A program made the translations under genes and the position numbers. The notes under the pieces are model-generated. The model had not been told where the DNA came from. It ran no database searches and worked only from the letters and a program-made list of their open reading frames with translations. Positions 1-8,235 of a stretch of 64,000 nucleotides of DNA are shown in pieces; position 1 is the stretch's first letter, and the number at the start of each line of letters is the position of its first letter. The stretch comes from Clostridia bacterium (lineage in GTDB: Bacteria > Bacillota > Clostridia > Oscillospirales > Acutalibacteraceae), in NCBI GenBank assembly GCA_017517665.1, contig JAFWYP010000033.1, forward strand, positions 1 through 64,000, given 5' to 3'.

Positions 1-999
1 GATTTCAGCGTTCTTACAGCTATCATTATCAAGGACCTTATGAACGGAAACGCTAATCTTCCTAAAGGCTGTGAAGAGGAGAAGGTAGGACACAATGCTA
101 TCGCGGCGGGCTTCCAGGGTCAAAGACAGTGGACAGACTTCTATCCCAACTGTGACTATCCCGAAGCTCTTCTCAACACAACATTTGACTGGAACGGCGC
201 AAGAGAGCCTTACATTCTTGCAACAGAAAACGACGTTCTCAACGGTATCGGCATGCTCTTCATGAAATTGCTCACCAACAGACCCCAGATGTTTGCTGAC
301 GTTCGTACTCACTGGAGCGCAGACGCAGTCAAGAGAGTTACAGGCTATGACATCGAAGGCAAGGCAAAGGATGCAGGCGGATTTATCCACCTTATCAACT
401 CAGGCGCTTGCTGCCTTGACGCTTGCGGCGAAGTTAAAGACGAAAACGGCAACGGCATCATGAAAGAATGGTACAACGTTACCGAAGAAGATGCAGACAA
501 GATTATCAACGCTACAACATGGAACGCAGCGGATAACGGCTATTTCAGAGGCGGCGGATATTCTTCAAGATTCCTCACAAGAGCTGAAATGCCCGCAACC
601 ATGATTCGTCTTAACCTCGTCAAGGGTCTCGGCCCCGTTCTTCAGATTGTTGAAGGCTGGACTGTTAACCTTCCCGACGAAGTTTCAGACACTATCTGGA
701 AGAGAACAGACTACACATGGCCCTGCACATGGTTCGCACCCAGATGCACAGGCGAAGGCGCATTCAAGTCGGCTTATGACCTCATGAACAACTGGGGCGC
801 AAACCACGGCGCTATTTCCTACGGCCACATCGGTGCCGATATCATCACAATGGCATCAATGCTCCGCATCCCCGTAGCTCTTCATAACGTTCCCGATGAA
901 AAGATTTTCCGTCCTGCTTGCTGGGGCGCATTCGGAACAAAGGACCTCGAAGGCGCAGACTTCAGAGCTTGCGAAAACTACGGTCCTCTTTACAAATAA
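1..999 (+). CDS. fucI: L-fucose isomerase, C-terminal part (cut by window edge)
   Basis: This is the 3' part of a gene that starts before the window; the frame is open from base 1 and ends at TAA 997-999. The product interconverts L-fucose and L-fuculose, the first step of fucose catabolism, in the cytoplasm as a metal-dependent enzyme. The visible 332 residues match the C-terminal half of FucI (about 590 residues in E. coli): an ATENDVLNG segment, the FADVRTHWS segment, and near the end [13 protein letters not shown], which holds the active-site histidine, followed by [12 protein letters not shown]. No other fucose genes are visible, so the rest of the pathway would lie upstream. A hairpin terminator follows directly. 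Family assignment is firm; only the N-terminal domain cannot be judged. Confidence 0.93.
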   Translation, partial: DFSVLTAIIIKDLMNGNANLPKGCEEEKVGHNAIAAGFQGQRQWTDFYPNCDYPEALLNTTFDWNGAREPYILATENDVLNGIGMLFMKLLTNRPQMFADVRTHWSADAVKRVTGYDIEGKAKDAGGFIHLINSGACCLDACGEVKDENGNGIMKEWYNVTEEDADKIINATTWNAADNGYFRGGGYSSRFLTRAEMPATMIRLNLVKGLGPVLQIVEGWTVNLPDEVSDTIWKRTDYTWPCTWFAPRCTGEGAFKSAYDLMNNWGANHGAISYGHIGADIITMASMLRIPVALHNVPDEKIFRPACWGAFGTKDLEGADFRACENYGPLYK

Positions 1000-1017
1000 T
1001 TAATTACCAATGAAAAC

Positions 1018-1050
1018 AGGCTTGCACTTTTTTGTGCAAGCCTGAATTTT
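1018..1050 (+). terminator. Intrinsic terminator after fucI
   Basis: A perfect 10-bp stem (AGGCTTGCAC with GTGCAAGCCT, loop TTTTTT, 1018-1043) is followed by GAATTTTTC. It sits between the fucI stop and the convergent small gene at 1051, so it may serve both strands. Confidence 0.85.
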
Positions 1051-1365
1051 TCATTCTTCTATTCTGTGACCGTCCTTGAATTTAACCTTGCCAATGTAGG
1101 GGATTTTAAGGAAACCGTCAAATTCATCTTCGTCAAAGTTGATAGTGAGTTCGATATCCTTGCCAGGGAGGAGAGAGGTTCTGACAACTGCAAAAATGGA
1201 ATCGTCATCCTCTTCAACGCTCTTGATTTCAATATCGGGAACATCAAATCCGGGGATGTCGAGGTCAAAACCGTATTCGCCGTTATTGTCAAAAACCTTT
1301 ATCTTAACTTCGCCTGAGAAAAACATCGTATTAACGGTACATGCCCATTTGCCGAGACCTATCAT
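1051..1365 (-). CDS. Small acidic protein of unknown function
   Basis: The product is 104 residues and I do not recognise it. The ATG at 1363-1365 has a good ribosome site (AAAGGAG, 1374-1380) eight bases upstream, so I regard the gene as real. The protein is acidic and alternates short hydrophobic strands (SGEVKIKVF, FDLDIPGF, KDIELTINF) with D/E-rich turns, which suggests a small beta-sandwich. There is no signal peptide, membrane segment or cysteine pair. It stands alone between the fucI terminator and the EF-G paralogue, and its stop abuts the fucI terminator hairpin. No function can be inferred from context. Confidence 0.7.
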   Translation of the reverse strand: MIGLGKWACTVNTMFFSGEVKIKVFDNNGEYGFDLDIPGFDVPDIEIKSVEEDDDSIFAVVRTSLLPGKDIELTINFDEDEFDGFLKIPYIGKVKFKDGHRIEE

Positions 1366-1453
1366 AATAAATTCTCCTTTCGGTTTGCGATGATATTATT
1401 ATTTTACCATATTTTACTTATAATGGCAAGTAAAAATCTTTTGAGTGCAGTAA

Positions 1454-1480
1454 CCCCCGAGGCTCTGTGAGCTTCGGGGG
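1454..1480 (-). terminator. Possible terminator after the EF-G-like gene
   Basis: An 11-bp hairpin (CCCCCGAGGCT with AGCTTCGGGGG, one G-U pair) lies 17 bases past the EF-G-like stop. On the minus strand it is followed by TTACTGCACTC, not a clean T run, so termination strength is uncertain. Confidence 0.5.
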
Positions 1481-1496
1481 CAGATTGTTTATTGAA

Positions 1497-3548
1497 TTAT
1501 TCGTCGTCTGCGTTAGCCTTTGCTTCTTCGATAACCTTCTGAGCAACATTTTCGGGAGCTGCTTCATAGTGGTCAAACTCGAATGAGAAATATCCTCTGC
1601 CGATTGTTACGGAACGGAGAACAGTTGCGAAATCGCCCATTTCAGCCATGGGAACTTCTGCTACGAGTTCCTGCATCTTGGGGTCATCCTCACAGGGTCC
1701 CATACCGAGAACGCGGCCTCTTCTCTTTGTGATATCGCCCATGATATCACCGAGATTGTCGCCGGGCATATAAGCCTTGAGTGAGCCGTAGGGTTCAAGG
1801 AGCTTGGGATTTGCCTGAGGCATACCGTTCTTATAAGCAATCTTTGCAGCCATCTTGAATGCCATTTCGTTTGAGTCAACGGGATGTGATGAACCGTCAT
1901 AAAGAGTTGCTCTCAGACCAACAACGGGATAACCTGCAAGGGGTCCCTTAAGGATTGCTTCGCGAAGACCCTTTTCAACTGCAGGGAAGAAGTTCTTGGG
2001 AACTGAACCGCCGACAACTCTCTCTGCAAATTCAAATTCTTCGGAATCAATATGTTCAAATTCAACCCAAACGTCACCGAACTGGCCGCTGCCGCCTGAC
2101 TGCTTCTTGTGTCTGCCCTGAACGGCAACCTTCTTGCTGATTGTTTCTCTGTATGCAACCTTGGGAACTGCAAGGTCAACCTCAACGCCGAACTTTGTCT
2201 TGAGCTTAGTAACGATAGCATCAAGATGCTGTTCGCCGAGACCGGAGATAATCTGTTCCTTGGTTTCTGTGTTTGTGTAGTAGCTGATGGTAAGGTCTTC
2301 TTCTGCGAGTCTGTTGAGACCTGCGGCAACCTTATCTTCTTCGCCCTTCTTCTTAGCCTTGACAGCCATGGGAAGGCAGGGTGCGGGGAAGGAAACGCCT
2401 TTGAGCTTGATATCCGACTTGGGAGCGCACATTGTGTCGCCTGTTTTGAAGCCTGAAAGCTTTGTTACGATACCGATATCGCCTGCAAGGATAGCTGCAG
2501 CTTCTTCCTGCTTGCCGCCCTTGGGGAATACGATTTTACCCATTCTTTCGGATTCGCCTGTGCGTTCATTATATGCAGGTGTATCGGGAGTGATTTTACC
2601 CGAAATAACCTTGAAATATGACATCTTACCAACGAAGGGGTCAGCAACGGTCTTGAAGCAGATAGCTGCAAGAGGTCCGTTTTCGTCGCAGGTAAGGTCG
2701 CCTTCGGATGCAACGGAAGCTGCGTCGGGAGCTGACTGAACGATGCTGTTATTGATAAGGTCAACAGCTTCAAGCTGATAACCCGAGCAAGCATAAACAG
2801 GGCAGATATCGCCTGCAAGAATGCCGGTCTTAAGACCTCTGTCGATTTCTTCATCGGTGAGAGGCTCACCGTCAAAGAATTTCATCATGAGTTCTTCGTC
2901 AGCGGATGCAACTGCTTCGATGAATGCTTCCTTCATTCTGTTTGTTCTCTCATCGTTTTCGGGCATGGGAGCGTCCGAACGCTTGCCGTCTTTGTATGAG
3001 AAAGCTTCGTTTCTTGAGAAGTCAACATAAGAAATAACCTTGTCGCCTTCAACATAAGGAACAACAACGGGACAAATCTTGTTGCCGTATTCTTCCTGAA
3101 GAGAATCGAATGTCTTGTAGAAATGAGCATTTTCAGCGTCGCACTTTGTGATTGCGAACATCTTGTTGATGCCTCTTTCTGTTGCAGCCTTGTAAGCCTT
3201 TTCTGCGCCGACGTCAAGTGTGGAGCCTGATGCAAGAACGATGAGAACAGCACCTGCTGCACGCATACCTTCGCTCATGCCGCCTGCAAAGTCAAAAAGA
3301 CCCGGGGTGTCTATAATATTAATCTTTGTATTTTTCCATTCAAATGAAGCAATTGCGGATGCAATTGAACACTTACGTCTTTTTTCTTCTGCATCAAAGT
3401 CCATAACGGTGTTGCCGTCTGTAACTCTGCCGAGTCTGTCTGTTGCATTGGAAATGTAGAGCATTGCCTCTGCAAGAGTTGTTTTGCCTCGTCCGCCGTG
3501 ACCGGCAAGAACGATGTTTCTGATGTCTTTTGCGCTGTACGATTTCAA
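1497..3548 (-). CDS. Elongation factor G paralogue (EF-G2-like GTPase)
   Basis: The 683-residue product is a translation-type GTPase with the full EF-G domain order: G domain (1-270), domain II, then domains III-V. The P-loop reads GHGGRGKT (16-23), where canonical EF-G has AHIDAGKT. The G3 motif reads DTPGLFDF (about 79), so the catalytic histidine of DTPGH is replaced by Leu. G4 is TKCD instead of NKMD. These changes are usual in the EF-G2/FusA2-like subfamily, which does not replace the housekeeping EF-G; that fusA normally lies with rpsL-rpsG, not seen here. The role may be ribosome recycling, back-translocation or stress, but that is inference. The ATG at 3548 has AAGGAGG upstream. The gene is single, with its own promoter and a leader of about 100 bases. 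Confidence 0.9.
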   Translation of the reverse strand: MKSYSAKDIRNIVLAGHGGRGKTTLAEAMLYISNATDRLGRVTDGNTVMDFDAEEKRRKCSIASAIASFEWKNTKINIIDTPGLFDFAGGMSEGMRAAGAVLIVLASGSTLDVGAEKAYKAATERGINKMFAITKCDAENAHFYKTFDSLQEEYGNKICPVVVPYVEGDKVISYVDFSRNEAFSYKDGKRSDAPMPENDERTNRMKEAFIEAVASADEELMMKFFDGEPLTDEEIDRGLKTGILAGDICPVYACSGYQLEAVDLINNSIVQSAPDAASVASEGDLTCDENGPLAAICFKTVADPFVGKMSYFKVISGKITPDTPAYNERTGESERMGKIVFPKGGKQEEAAAILAGDIGIVTKLSGFKTGDTMCAPKSDIKLKGVSFPAPCLPMAVKAKKKGEEDKVAAGLNRLAEEDLTISYYTNTETKEQIISGLGEQHLDAIVTKLKTKFGVEVDLAVPKVAYRETISKKVAVQGRHKKQSGGSGQFGDVWVEFEHIDSEEFEFAERVVGGSVPKNFFPAVEKGLREAILKGPLAGYPVVGLRATLYDGSSHPVDSNEMAFKMAAKIAYKNGMPQANPKLLEPYGSLKAYMPGDNLGDIMGDITKRRGRVLGMGPCEDDPKMQELVAEVPMAEMGDFATVLRSVTIGRGYFSFEFDHYEAAPENVAQKVIEEAKANADDE

Positions 3549-3657
3549 AGAAATTCCTCCTTGGGGTTGAATATAATTCGGTATATATAAGTCCGCAAAT
3601 TCCGCAACGGACTAAAAATTAAAAATTCTTATTTAACACTATACCGTATTAAATAGG

Positions 3658-3686
3658 ATTATATCACAAAAGTTTTACCATTTCAA
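3658..3686 (-). promoter_or_regulatory. Sigma-A type promoter of the EF-G-like gene
   Basis: On the minus strand TTGAAA (3681-3686), a 17-base spacer and TATAAT (3658-3663) form a near-consensus promoter. It gives a leader of about 100 bases that contains a hairpin with GTCCG/CGGAC arms near 3591-3613. Confidence 0.75.
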
Positions 3687-3780
3687 TGTTTTTTTTAGTA
3701 ATTTTTACGAATGAATAAATAATTATTTTGTGATTGTAAGAATACACAAATTTTTGTTTGTGTTTTTGTAGGAATGCATA

Positions 3781-3808
3781 AAAAAACAGGATATCTGCGA
3801 AAGATACC
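3781..3808 (-). terminator. Terminator after ylmH
   Basis: The stem GGTATCTT/AGATATCC (one mismatch, 3789-3808) is followed on the minus strand by TGTTTTTT. It lies 13 bases past the ylmH stop and closes the hemolysin III-ylmH unit. Confidence 0.8.
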
Positions 3809-3820
3809 CCAAAAATAATA

Positions 3821-4606
3821 TTAAACAAACCTTGTTATTTCAACAATCACTCTGCCCTTTTTGGAGACCGATGAGCAATCTTTCACAATAATTCTGCCCT
3901 TCCTTCGGAAAACAACCTTGTCATTTTCTGAAATTTTTTTGTCGGGTTTTGTGCATTCGAGGTCATTGACAAAAACAAGACCCGCTTCAATTGCGGCGCA
4001 GGCATCGCCCCTTGAAACATGGAAGGCATTTTTAACAACGCTGTCAAGGCGCATTGACGAAACGGTAAAGCTGTCGGGAATGCCGACGGCTTTTGTGCTT
4101 TTTCTCGCTTCGCCCGACGGAATGATTTTTGCTTTGAGAGTGCCCCGACCCGCCTTGCCGAGATTTTCAACGATGAAGGGTGCAATTTTTTCAAGCACAG
4201 CCATTTTGCAGCCGTTTTCGGAAACGATGATATCACCCGTCAATTCTCTTTTTATGCCGAGACCCATCAGTGCGCCGAGATAATCACGGTGTGAAAGTGC
4301 AGGGGAAAACTTATCCTTTTCGATTTCAACAATCGCAACAGGGTCAGCTTCCGAACATTCATCAAAATATTCAAATAACTCCTGCAAATCTCCTGCCTCA
4401 ACATATTCGGGCAGAAAAACCGCCGTTGTTCTTTCGGCATCTTCAAATCCGCCGTAAAAAATCATCCGTGCATCAAAGCGTGAAGACGCAACAACGGAAC
4501 GCTCTCTCATATCGAGAAAAACGCTGTTTGTGATCATTGAATTATCGCTGCATTGCCTTGCCCTGTCACGGATTTTAGCAAGCAGAAGCTTATCTTCTTC
4601 GTTCAT
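3821..4606 (-). CDS. ylmH: YlmH-family S4-domain RNA-binding protein
   Basis: The 261-residue protein matches YlmH of Firmicutes (about 257 residues) in layout. An N-terminal domain with the VFLDMRER and FYGGFEDAER segments is followed by a central region containing LSHRDYLGALMGLGIKRE. The C-terminal S4 RNA-binding domain (about 180-245) includes SMRLDSVVKNAFHVSRG and GLVFVNDLE. YlmH has been linked to rescue of stalled ribosomes and to division in Bacillus. Here it is separated from the usual ylm-divIVA cluster and paired with hemolysin III. Its AAGGTGA ribosome site overlaps the upstream stop codon (three bases between genes), so translation is probably coupled. Confidence 0.9.
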   Translation of the reverse strand: MNEEDKLLLAKIRDRARQCSDNSMITNSVFLDMRERSVVASSRFDARMIFYGGFEDAERTTAVFLPEYVEAGDLQELFEYFDECSEADPVAIVEIEKDKFSPALSHRDYLGALMGLGIKRELTGDIIVSENGCKMAVLEKIAPFIVENLGKAGRGTLKAKIIPSGEARKSTKAVGIPDSFTVSSMRLDSVVKNAFHVSRGDACAAIEAGLVFVNDLECTKPDKKISENDKVVFRRKGRIIVKDCSSVSKKGRVIVEITRFV

Positions 4607-4609
4607 AAG

Positions 4610-5266
4610 TCACCTTATTATAATTGTATATATAACATAAAAATGCACAGCACTTGCAAGAAGCACAAAAACATGGAACACCACATGGAATTTTTCACGC
4701 TTTACGCCGAGATAACAGAAAATTGCTCCGATGAGATAGAGCACACAGCCCAGGGAAATGAGTCCAAATGAGCCTTTTTCCATTTTATCCATAACGGGAA
4801 TTGCGCTGAAAAGCATTGCGCTGCAGCAGATTATGTAAACCGCATAGGTAATTTTCTTAAGCTTTTCAAAGAAAAACAGCTTTGAAATAAGTCCGAACAA
4901 AGCGCAGAACCATGCCGCACTCAGAACGGCAATTCCATGCACGGTGCTGATATCATACAATGCAACAAGAGCGCACGGAGTGGTTGTGCCTGCAATCAGA
5001 AGCGGAATTGCGGAGTGGTCGAGCAGTCTTGCAATTCTCTTTGCTTCACCGTTTTTCATTCCGTGATACACGGCCGAAACCGTATAAACCGTGAGCATCG
5101 TAATGCCGAAAATCAAAACAGAAACAATCTGCCTTGTTCCCCGTGCGGAAATCATCATGGCGATAATCGCCGCAACGGATAAAACCGCACCCACAGCATG
5201 GGTTATGCAGTTTCCCAGATCAACATTTTTTGAATATTCAATAAGCTTTACTTCTTTTGCAACCAT
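4610..5266 (-). CDS. Hemolysin III / YqfA-type (PAQR-like) membrane protein
   Basis: The 218-residue integral membrane protein has about seven hydrophobic segments. The family motifs are in order: NCITHAVGA near residue 20, SAVYHG near 64, LLDHSAIPLLIAGTTTP near 84, and a C-terminal FHVFVLLASAVHF. The conserved His, Asp and Ser residues correspond to the metal-binding site of the PAQR/hemolysin III superfamily. The cellular role in bacteria is not settled; the 'hemolysin' name comes from Bacillus cereus. The ATG at 5266 has GAAAGG upstream. It is the first gene of a two-gene unit with ylmH. Confidence 0.88.
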   Translation of the reverse strand: MVAKEVKLIEYSKNVDLGNCITHAVGAVLSVAAIIAMMISARGTRQIVSVLIFGITMLTVYTVSAVYHGMKNGEAKRIARLLDHSAIPLLIAGTTTPCALVALYDISTVHGIAVLSAAWFCALFGLISKLFFFEKLKKITYAVYIICCSAMLFSAIPVMDKMEKGSFGLISLGCVLYLIGAIFCYLGVKREKFHVVFHVFVLLASAVHFYVIYTIIIR

Positions 5267-5357
5267 ATAAAAATCCTTTCGGAGGGATATTTTAAATTAT
5301 AACATAATATTCTCGCTCTCTCAACTGTTGATTTTTTGTAATTGTATGAATAAAAGC

Positions 5358-5390
5358 AAAAAATCACCGCAGAAATCAATCTGCGGTGAT
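5358..5390 (-). terminator. Terminator after pnp
   Basis: A perfect 10-bp stem (ATCACCGCAG/CTGCGGTGAT, 5363-5390) is followed on the minus strand by TTTTTTGCTTTT. It lies eight bases past the pnp stop. Confidence 0.88.
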
Positions 5391-5398
5391 AATTTTTA

Positions 5399-7597
5399 TC
5401 AGTTATTATCTTTTCTGGGAGCTCTGCCGCCTCTGTCACCCTTGAAATCTCTGCGAGGCTTTCTGGGTGCATCTGAAACGGTGTTTTCGGGAACGAGTCC
5501 TTCAACCTCGATAAGAGCTTCTCTGCGTGAGAAGTTGAGTCTGCCCTGGTCATCCTTGGGAAGAACCTTAACGATAACTTCATCGCCAACGTTAACCGCA
5601 TCTTCAACCTTCTCTGTTCTCTTAACGTCGAGCTGGCTGATGTGAACCATGCCTTCCTTGCCGGGAGCGATTTCAACAAATGCGCCGAAGCTCATAAGGC
5701 GGGTTACGATGCCCTTATAAATTGCGCCGACCTCGGGGTCATTTGCAATTGTTTCAACGATTGAGATTGCTCTTCTTGCATCGTCGATATCTGTTGATGA
5801 AACGAAGATGTTACCGTCTTCCTGAACATCAATCTTGCAGTTACATTCTGCGCAGATCTTCTGGATAACCTTGCCCTGCTTACCGATAACGTCGCCGATC
5901 TTTTCGGGGTCAATCTTTGTTGTAAGCATCTTGGGAGCCCACTTTGAAAGCTCTGCTCTGGGTTCGGAGATAACGGGAAGCATGATTTCGTCAAGAATAT
6001 AGCATCTTGCCTTGTAGGTCTTGTCAAGAGCTTCTCTGATGATAGCGGGAGTAAGACCGTGAACCTTGAGGTCCATCTGAATTGATGTGATACCCTTCTT
6101 TGTACCTGCAACCTTGAAGTCCATATCGCCGAAGAAGTCTTCAAGACCCTGGATATCAACCATTGTCATGAAGCGGTCGCCTTCTGTGATAAGACCGCAG
6201 GAAATACCTGCAACGGGAGCCTTGATGGGAACACCTGCTGCCATAAGTGAAAGTGTTGAACCGCAAACCGAGCCCTGTGATGTTGAGCCGTTTGATGAAA
6301 GAACTTCGGAAACAACACGGATTGTGTAGGGGAATTCTTCAACTGAGGGAAGAACGGGAACGAGTGAACGTTCTGCGAGTGCACCGTGACCGATTTCACG
6401 TCTGCCGGGACCTCTTGAAGGCTTTGTTTCGCCAACGGAGTATGAGGGGAAATTATAGTGGTGCATATATCTCTTTGATTCTTCTTCATCAAGACCGTCA
6501 AGAAGCTGAGCATCGCTCATGGGTCCGAGGGTTGTGATTGAAAGAACCTGAGTCTGTCCTCTTGTGAACATACCTGAACCGTGAACTCTGTCAAGGAGGT
6601 CTACCTGAGCGTTGAGAGGACGGATTTCGTCGATTCCTCTGCCGTCAACACGCTTGCCGTCATCAAGAAGCCAGCGGCGTACAACGTACTTCTGAACCTT
6701 GTAGAGACATTCTTCAATCTTTACTTCCATTTCGGGGTAAATTTCGTCGAACTTCTCGTGAACCTTATCGTAAACGGGCTTGAGTCTTTCGTCACGGATT
6801 CTCTTATCATCTGTATCAAGAGCAAAACGGATATCTTCGATTGCAAAATCCTTGATTGCTTCGTACATTTCGGGATCGGGATCGTTTGAGGGGAAGTCAA
6901 CCTTTTCCTTGCCGCATTCAGCCTTGATCTGATTGATGAATTCAACAATTCTCTGGTTTTCCTTGTGTGCAAACATGATACCGTCATACATATCATCGTT
7001 TGAAACCTCGTTTGCACCTGCTTCAATCATAGCAACAAGCTCGCTTGTTGAAGCAACGGTAACATACATTTCGCTCTTTTCTCTTTCCTCAAGAGTGGGG
7101 TTGATAACGTATTTGCCGTCAACAAGACCGACAACAACGCTTGAAACGGGGCCGTCCCAGGGAATTTCAGAAATTGAAATAGCAATTGAAACACCGAGCA
7201 TTGCAGCAATTTCGGGCTGACAGTCGGGGTCAACGGACATAACTGTTGCAACAACGCCTACATCGTTTCTCATATCCTTGGGGAAAAGAGGTCTGATGGG
7301 TCTGTCGATAACACGGGAAGCAAGGGTAGCCTTTTCGCTTGCCTTGCCTTCACGGCGCTGGAATGAGCCGGGAATTCTGCCTACTGAGTAGAGCTTCTCT
7401 TCATAGTCAACGGAAAGGGGGAAGAAGTCAACACCCTCTCTGGGCTTTGCTGCCATGGTAGCTGTGCAAAGAACGTTGGTTTCGCCGTAGCGGACAAGGC
7501 ATGAGCCGCCTGCAAGCTGAGCCATTTTGCCTACTTCAACAACAAAAGGTCTGCCTGCAATTTCTGTTTCGTACTTTTTAAAAGCTTCAAAAAACAT
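5399..7597 (-). CDS. pnp: Polynucleotide phosphorylase
   Basis: The 732-residue PNPase degrades RNA 3'-to-5' with phosphate. It shows two RNase PH domains (about 1-230 and 310-540) joined by a helical linker, with RRGKAS- and GPGRREIGHGALAER-type motifs and the SSNGSTSQGSVCG segment. The KH domain follows (GDVIGKQGKVIQKI, about 565) and then the S1 domain (GAIYKGIVTRLMSFGAFVEI, about 625-695). A short Arg/Gly/Lys tail ends in PRKDNN. Length is normal for Firmicutes. The gene follows rpsO as in many bacteria, but an rpsO terminator and a long hairpin lie between them. Expression is therefore probably set by readthrough, processing, or a promoter in the gap. Confidence 0.97.
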   Translation of the reverse strand: MFFEAFKKYETEIAGRPFVVEVGKMAQLAGGSCLVRYGETNVLCTATMAAKPREGVDFFPLSVDYEEKLYSVGRIPGSFQRREGKASEKATLASRVIDRPIRPLFPKDMRNDVGVVATVMSVDPDCQPEIAAMLGVSIAISISEIPWDGPVSSVVVGLVDGKYVINPTLEEREKSEMYVTVASTSELVAMIEAGANEVSNDDMYDGIMFAHKENQRIVEFINQIKAECGKEKVDFPSNDPDPEMYEAIKDFAIEDIRFALDTDDKRIRDERLKPVYDKVHEKFDEIYPEMEVKIEECLYKVQKYVVRRWLLDDGKRVDGRGIDEIRPLNAQVDLLDRVHGSGMFTRGQTQVLSITTLGPMSDAQLLDGLDEEESKRYMHHYNFPSYSVGETKPSRGPGRREIGHGALAERSLVPVLPSVEEFPYTIRVVSEVLSSNGSTSQGSVCGSTLSLMAAGVPIKAPVAGISCGLITEGDRFMTMVDIQGLEDFFGDMDFKVAGTKKGITSIQMDLKVHGLTPAIIREALDKTYKARCYILDEIMLPVISEPRAELSKWAPKMLTTKIDPEKIGDVIGKQGKVIQKICAECNCKIDVQEDGNIFVSSTDIDDARRAISIVETIANDPEVGAIYKGIVTRLMSFGAFVEIAPGKEGMVHISQLDVKRTEKVEDAVNVGDEVIVKVLPKDDQGRLNFSRREALIEVEGLVPENTVSDAPRKPRRDFKGDRGGRAPRKDNN

Positions 7598-7625
7598 TTT
7601 CTTTTACCTCTCTGTTAATATATTT

Positions 7626-7717
7626 CCACAGGCGGCGGGGTCGGGTTTAGCAATAAATCCAAAACTCACAAGAATGAATTCTCGATTTACCGCTAAAACC
7701 TTATGCTGTGCCGCCTG
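7626..7717 (-). promoter_or_regulatory. Long hairpin in the pnp 5' leader
   Basis: The leader folds into one nearly continuous hairpin of about 90 bases. The outer stem CAGGCGGC/GCCGCCTG pairs 7629-7636 with 7710-7717. The inner arm GGTTTAGC... (7644-7660) pairs with 7684-7700, and the apex is AGAAT/ATTCT. No T run follows, so it is not a terminator. In E. coli a long pnp leader hairpin is cut by RNase III and used by PNPase for autoregulation; that this one works likewise is inference. Confidence 0.6.
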
Positions 7718-7761
7718 AAAGATGCACTGTAGCGAATTAGCGTTTTAATAGGTTAATTCAC

Positions 7762-7808
7762 CAAAAAACGCAACAAAGCAGGCAAGAATGATATGTTCCT
7801 GCCCGCTT
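7762..7808 (-). terminator. Terminator after rpsO
   Basis: A 14-bp stem with two G-U pairs (7774-7787 with 7795-7808) is followed on the minus strand by GTTGCGTTTTTTGG. It separates rpsO from pnp, perhaps partially. Confidence 0.75.
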
Positions 7809-7818
7809 TATAGACAAA

Positions 7819-8082
7819 TTATTTACGGATGCCGAGTCTTGCGATGATTGAACGGTAACGTTCAATGTCAACCTTCTGAAGATATGCAAGAAGGTTTCTT
7901 CTGTGACCAACCATCATAAGAAGGCCTCTTCTTGAGTGATGGTCCTTCTTGTGAACCTTAAGGTGCTCTGTGAGGTCGTTGATTCTCTTTGTGAGAACAG
8001 CGATCTGAACTTCGGGTGAACCTGTGTCGCCCTCGTGAAGAGCATATTCCTGCATGATTGCGGTCTTTTCTGCCTGTGTCAT
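7819..8082 (-). CDS. rpsO: 30S ribosomal protein S15
   Basis: The 87-residue protein (88 in E. coli) is a primary 16S rRNA-binding protein of the small-subunit platform. All signature segments are present: [34 protein letters not shown] and [11 protein letters not shown]. The ATG at 8082 has AGGTGAAAG upstream. It is transcribed from its own promoter with a structured leader of about 100 bases, and pnp follows downstream, the order seen widely in bacteria. Confidence 0.97.
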   Translation of the reverse strand: MTQAEKTAIMQEYALHEGDTGSPEVQIAVLTKRINDLTEHLKVHKKDHHSRRGLLMMVGHRRNLLAYLQKVDIERYRSIIARLGIRK

Positions 8083-8094
8083 TTTCTTTCACCT

Positions 8095-8181
8095 CATTAA
8101 AATATTTGCCTTCGCCCCCAGAATGCGGCAGGTGATTACCTCTTTGAGGTTTACTCCGCAACCCGAGTAACGGGCATAGCA
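8095..8181 (-). promoter_or_regulatory. Structured leader of rpsO, candidate S15 autoregulatory element
   Basis: Between the predicted start of transcription (about 8181) and the rpsO ribosome site the minus strand can form CCCG/CGGG, an outer TGCGG/CCGCA stem enclosing CCTC-AAA-GAGG, and a GGGGGCGAAGGC segment. S15 commonly represses its own mRNA through such multi-stem leaders. The assignment rests on position and pairing, not on a recognised consensus. Confidence 0.45.
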
Positions 8182-8187
8182 AAAGGG

Positions 8188-8216
8188 ATTATATCATAAT
8201 GTTTTGAAATTGTAAA
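8188..8216 (-). promoter_or_regulatory. Promoter of rpsO
   Basis: TTTACA (8211-8216), a 17-base spacer and TATAAT (8188-8193) on the minus strand form a strong sigma-A type promoter for rpsO and probably pnp. Confidence 0.8.
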
Positions 8217-8235
8217 GACCTTTTTAATTATTTTT

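Noticed and set aside
1661..3508. Several open frames antisense to or in other frames of the EF-G-like gene
   Set aside because: All lie inside a conserved coding region and have low-complexity, unfamily-like translations.
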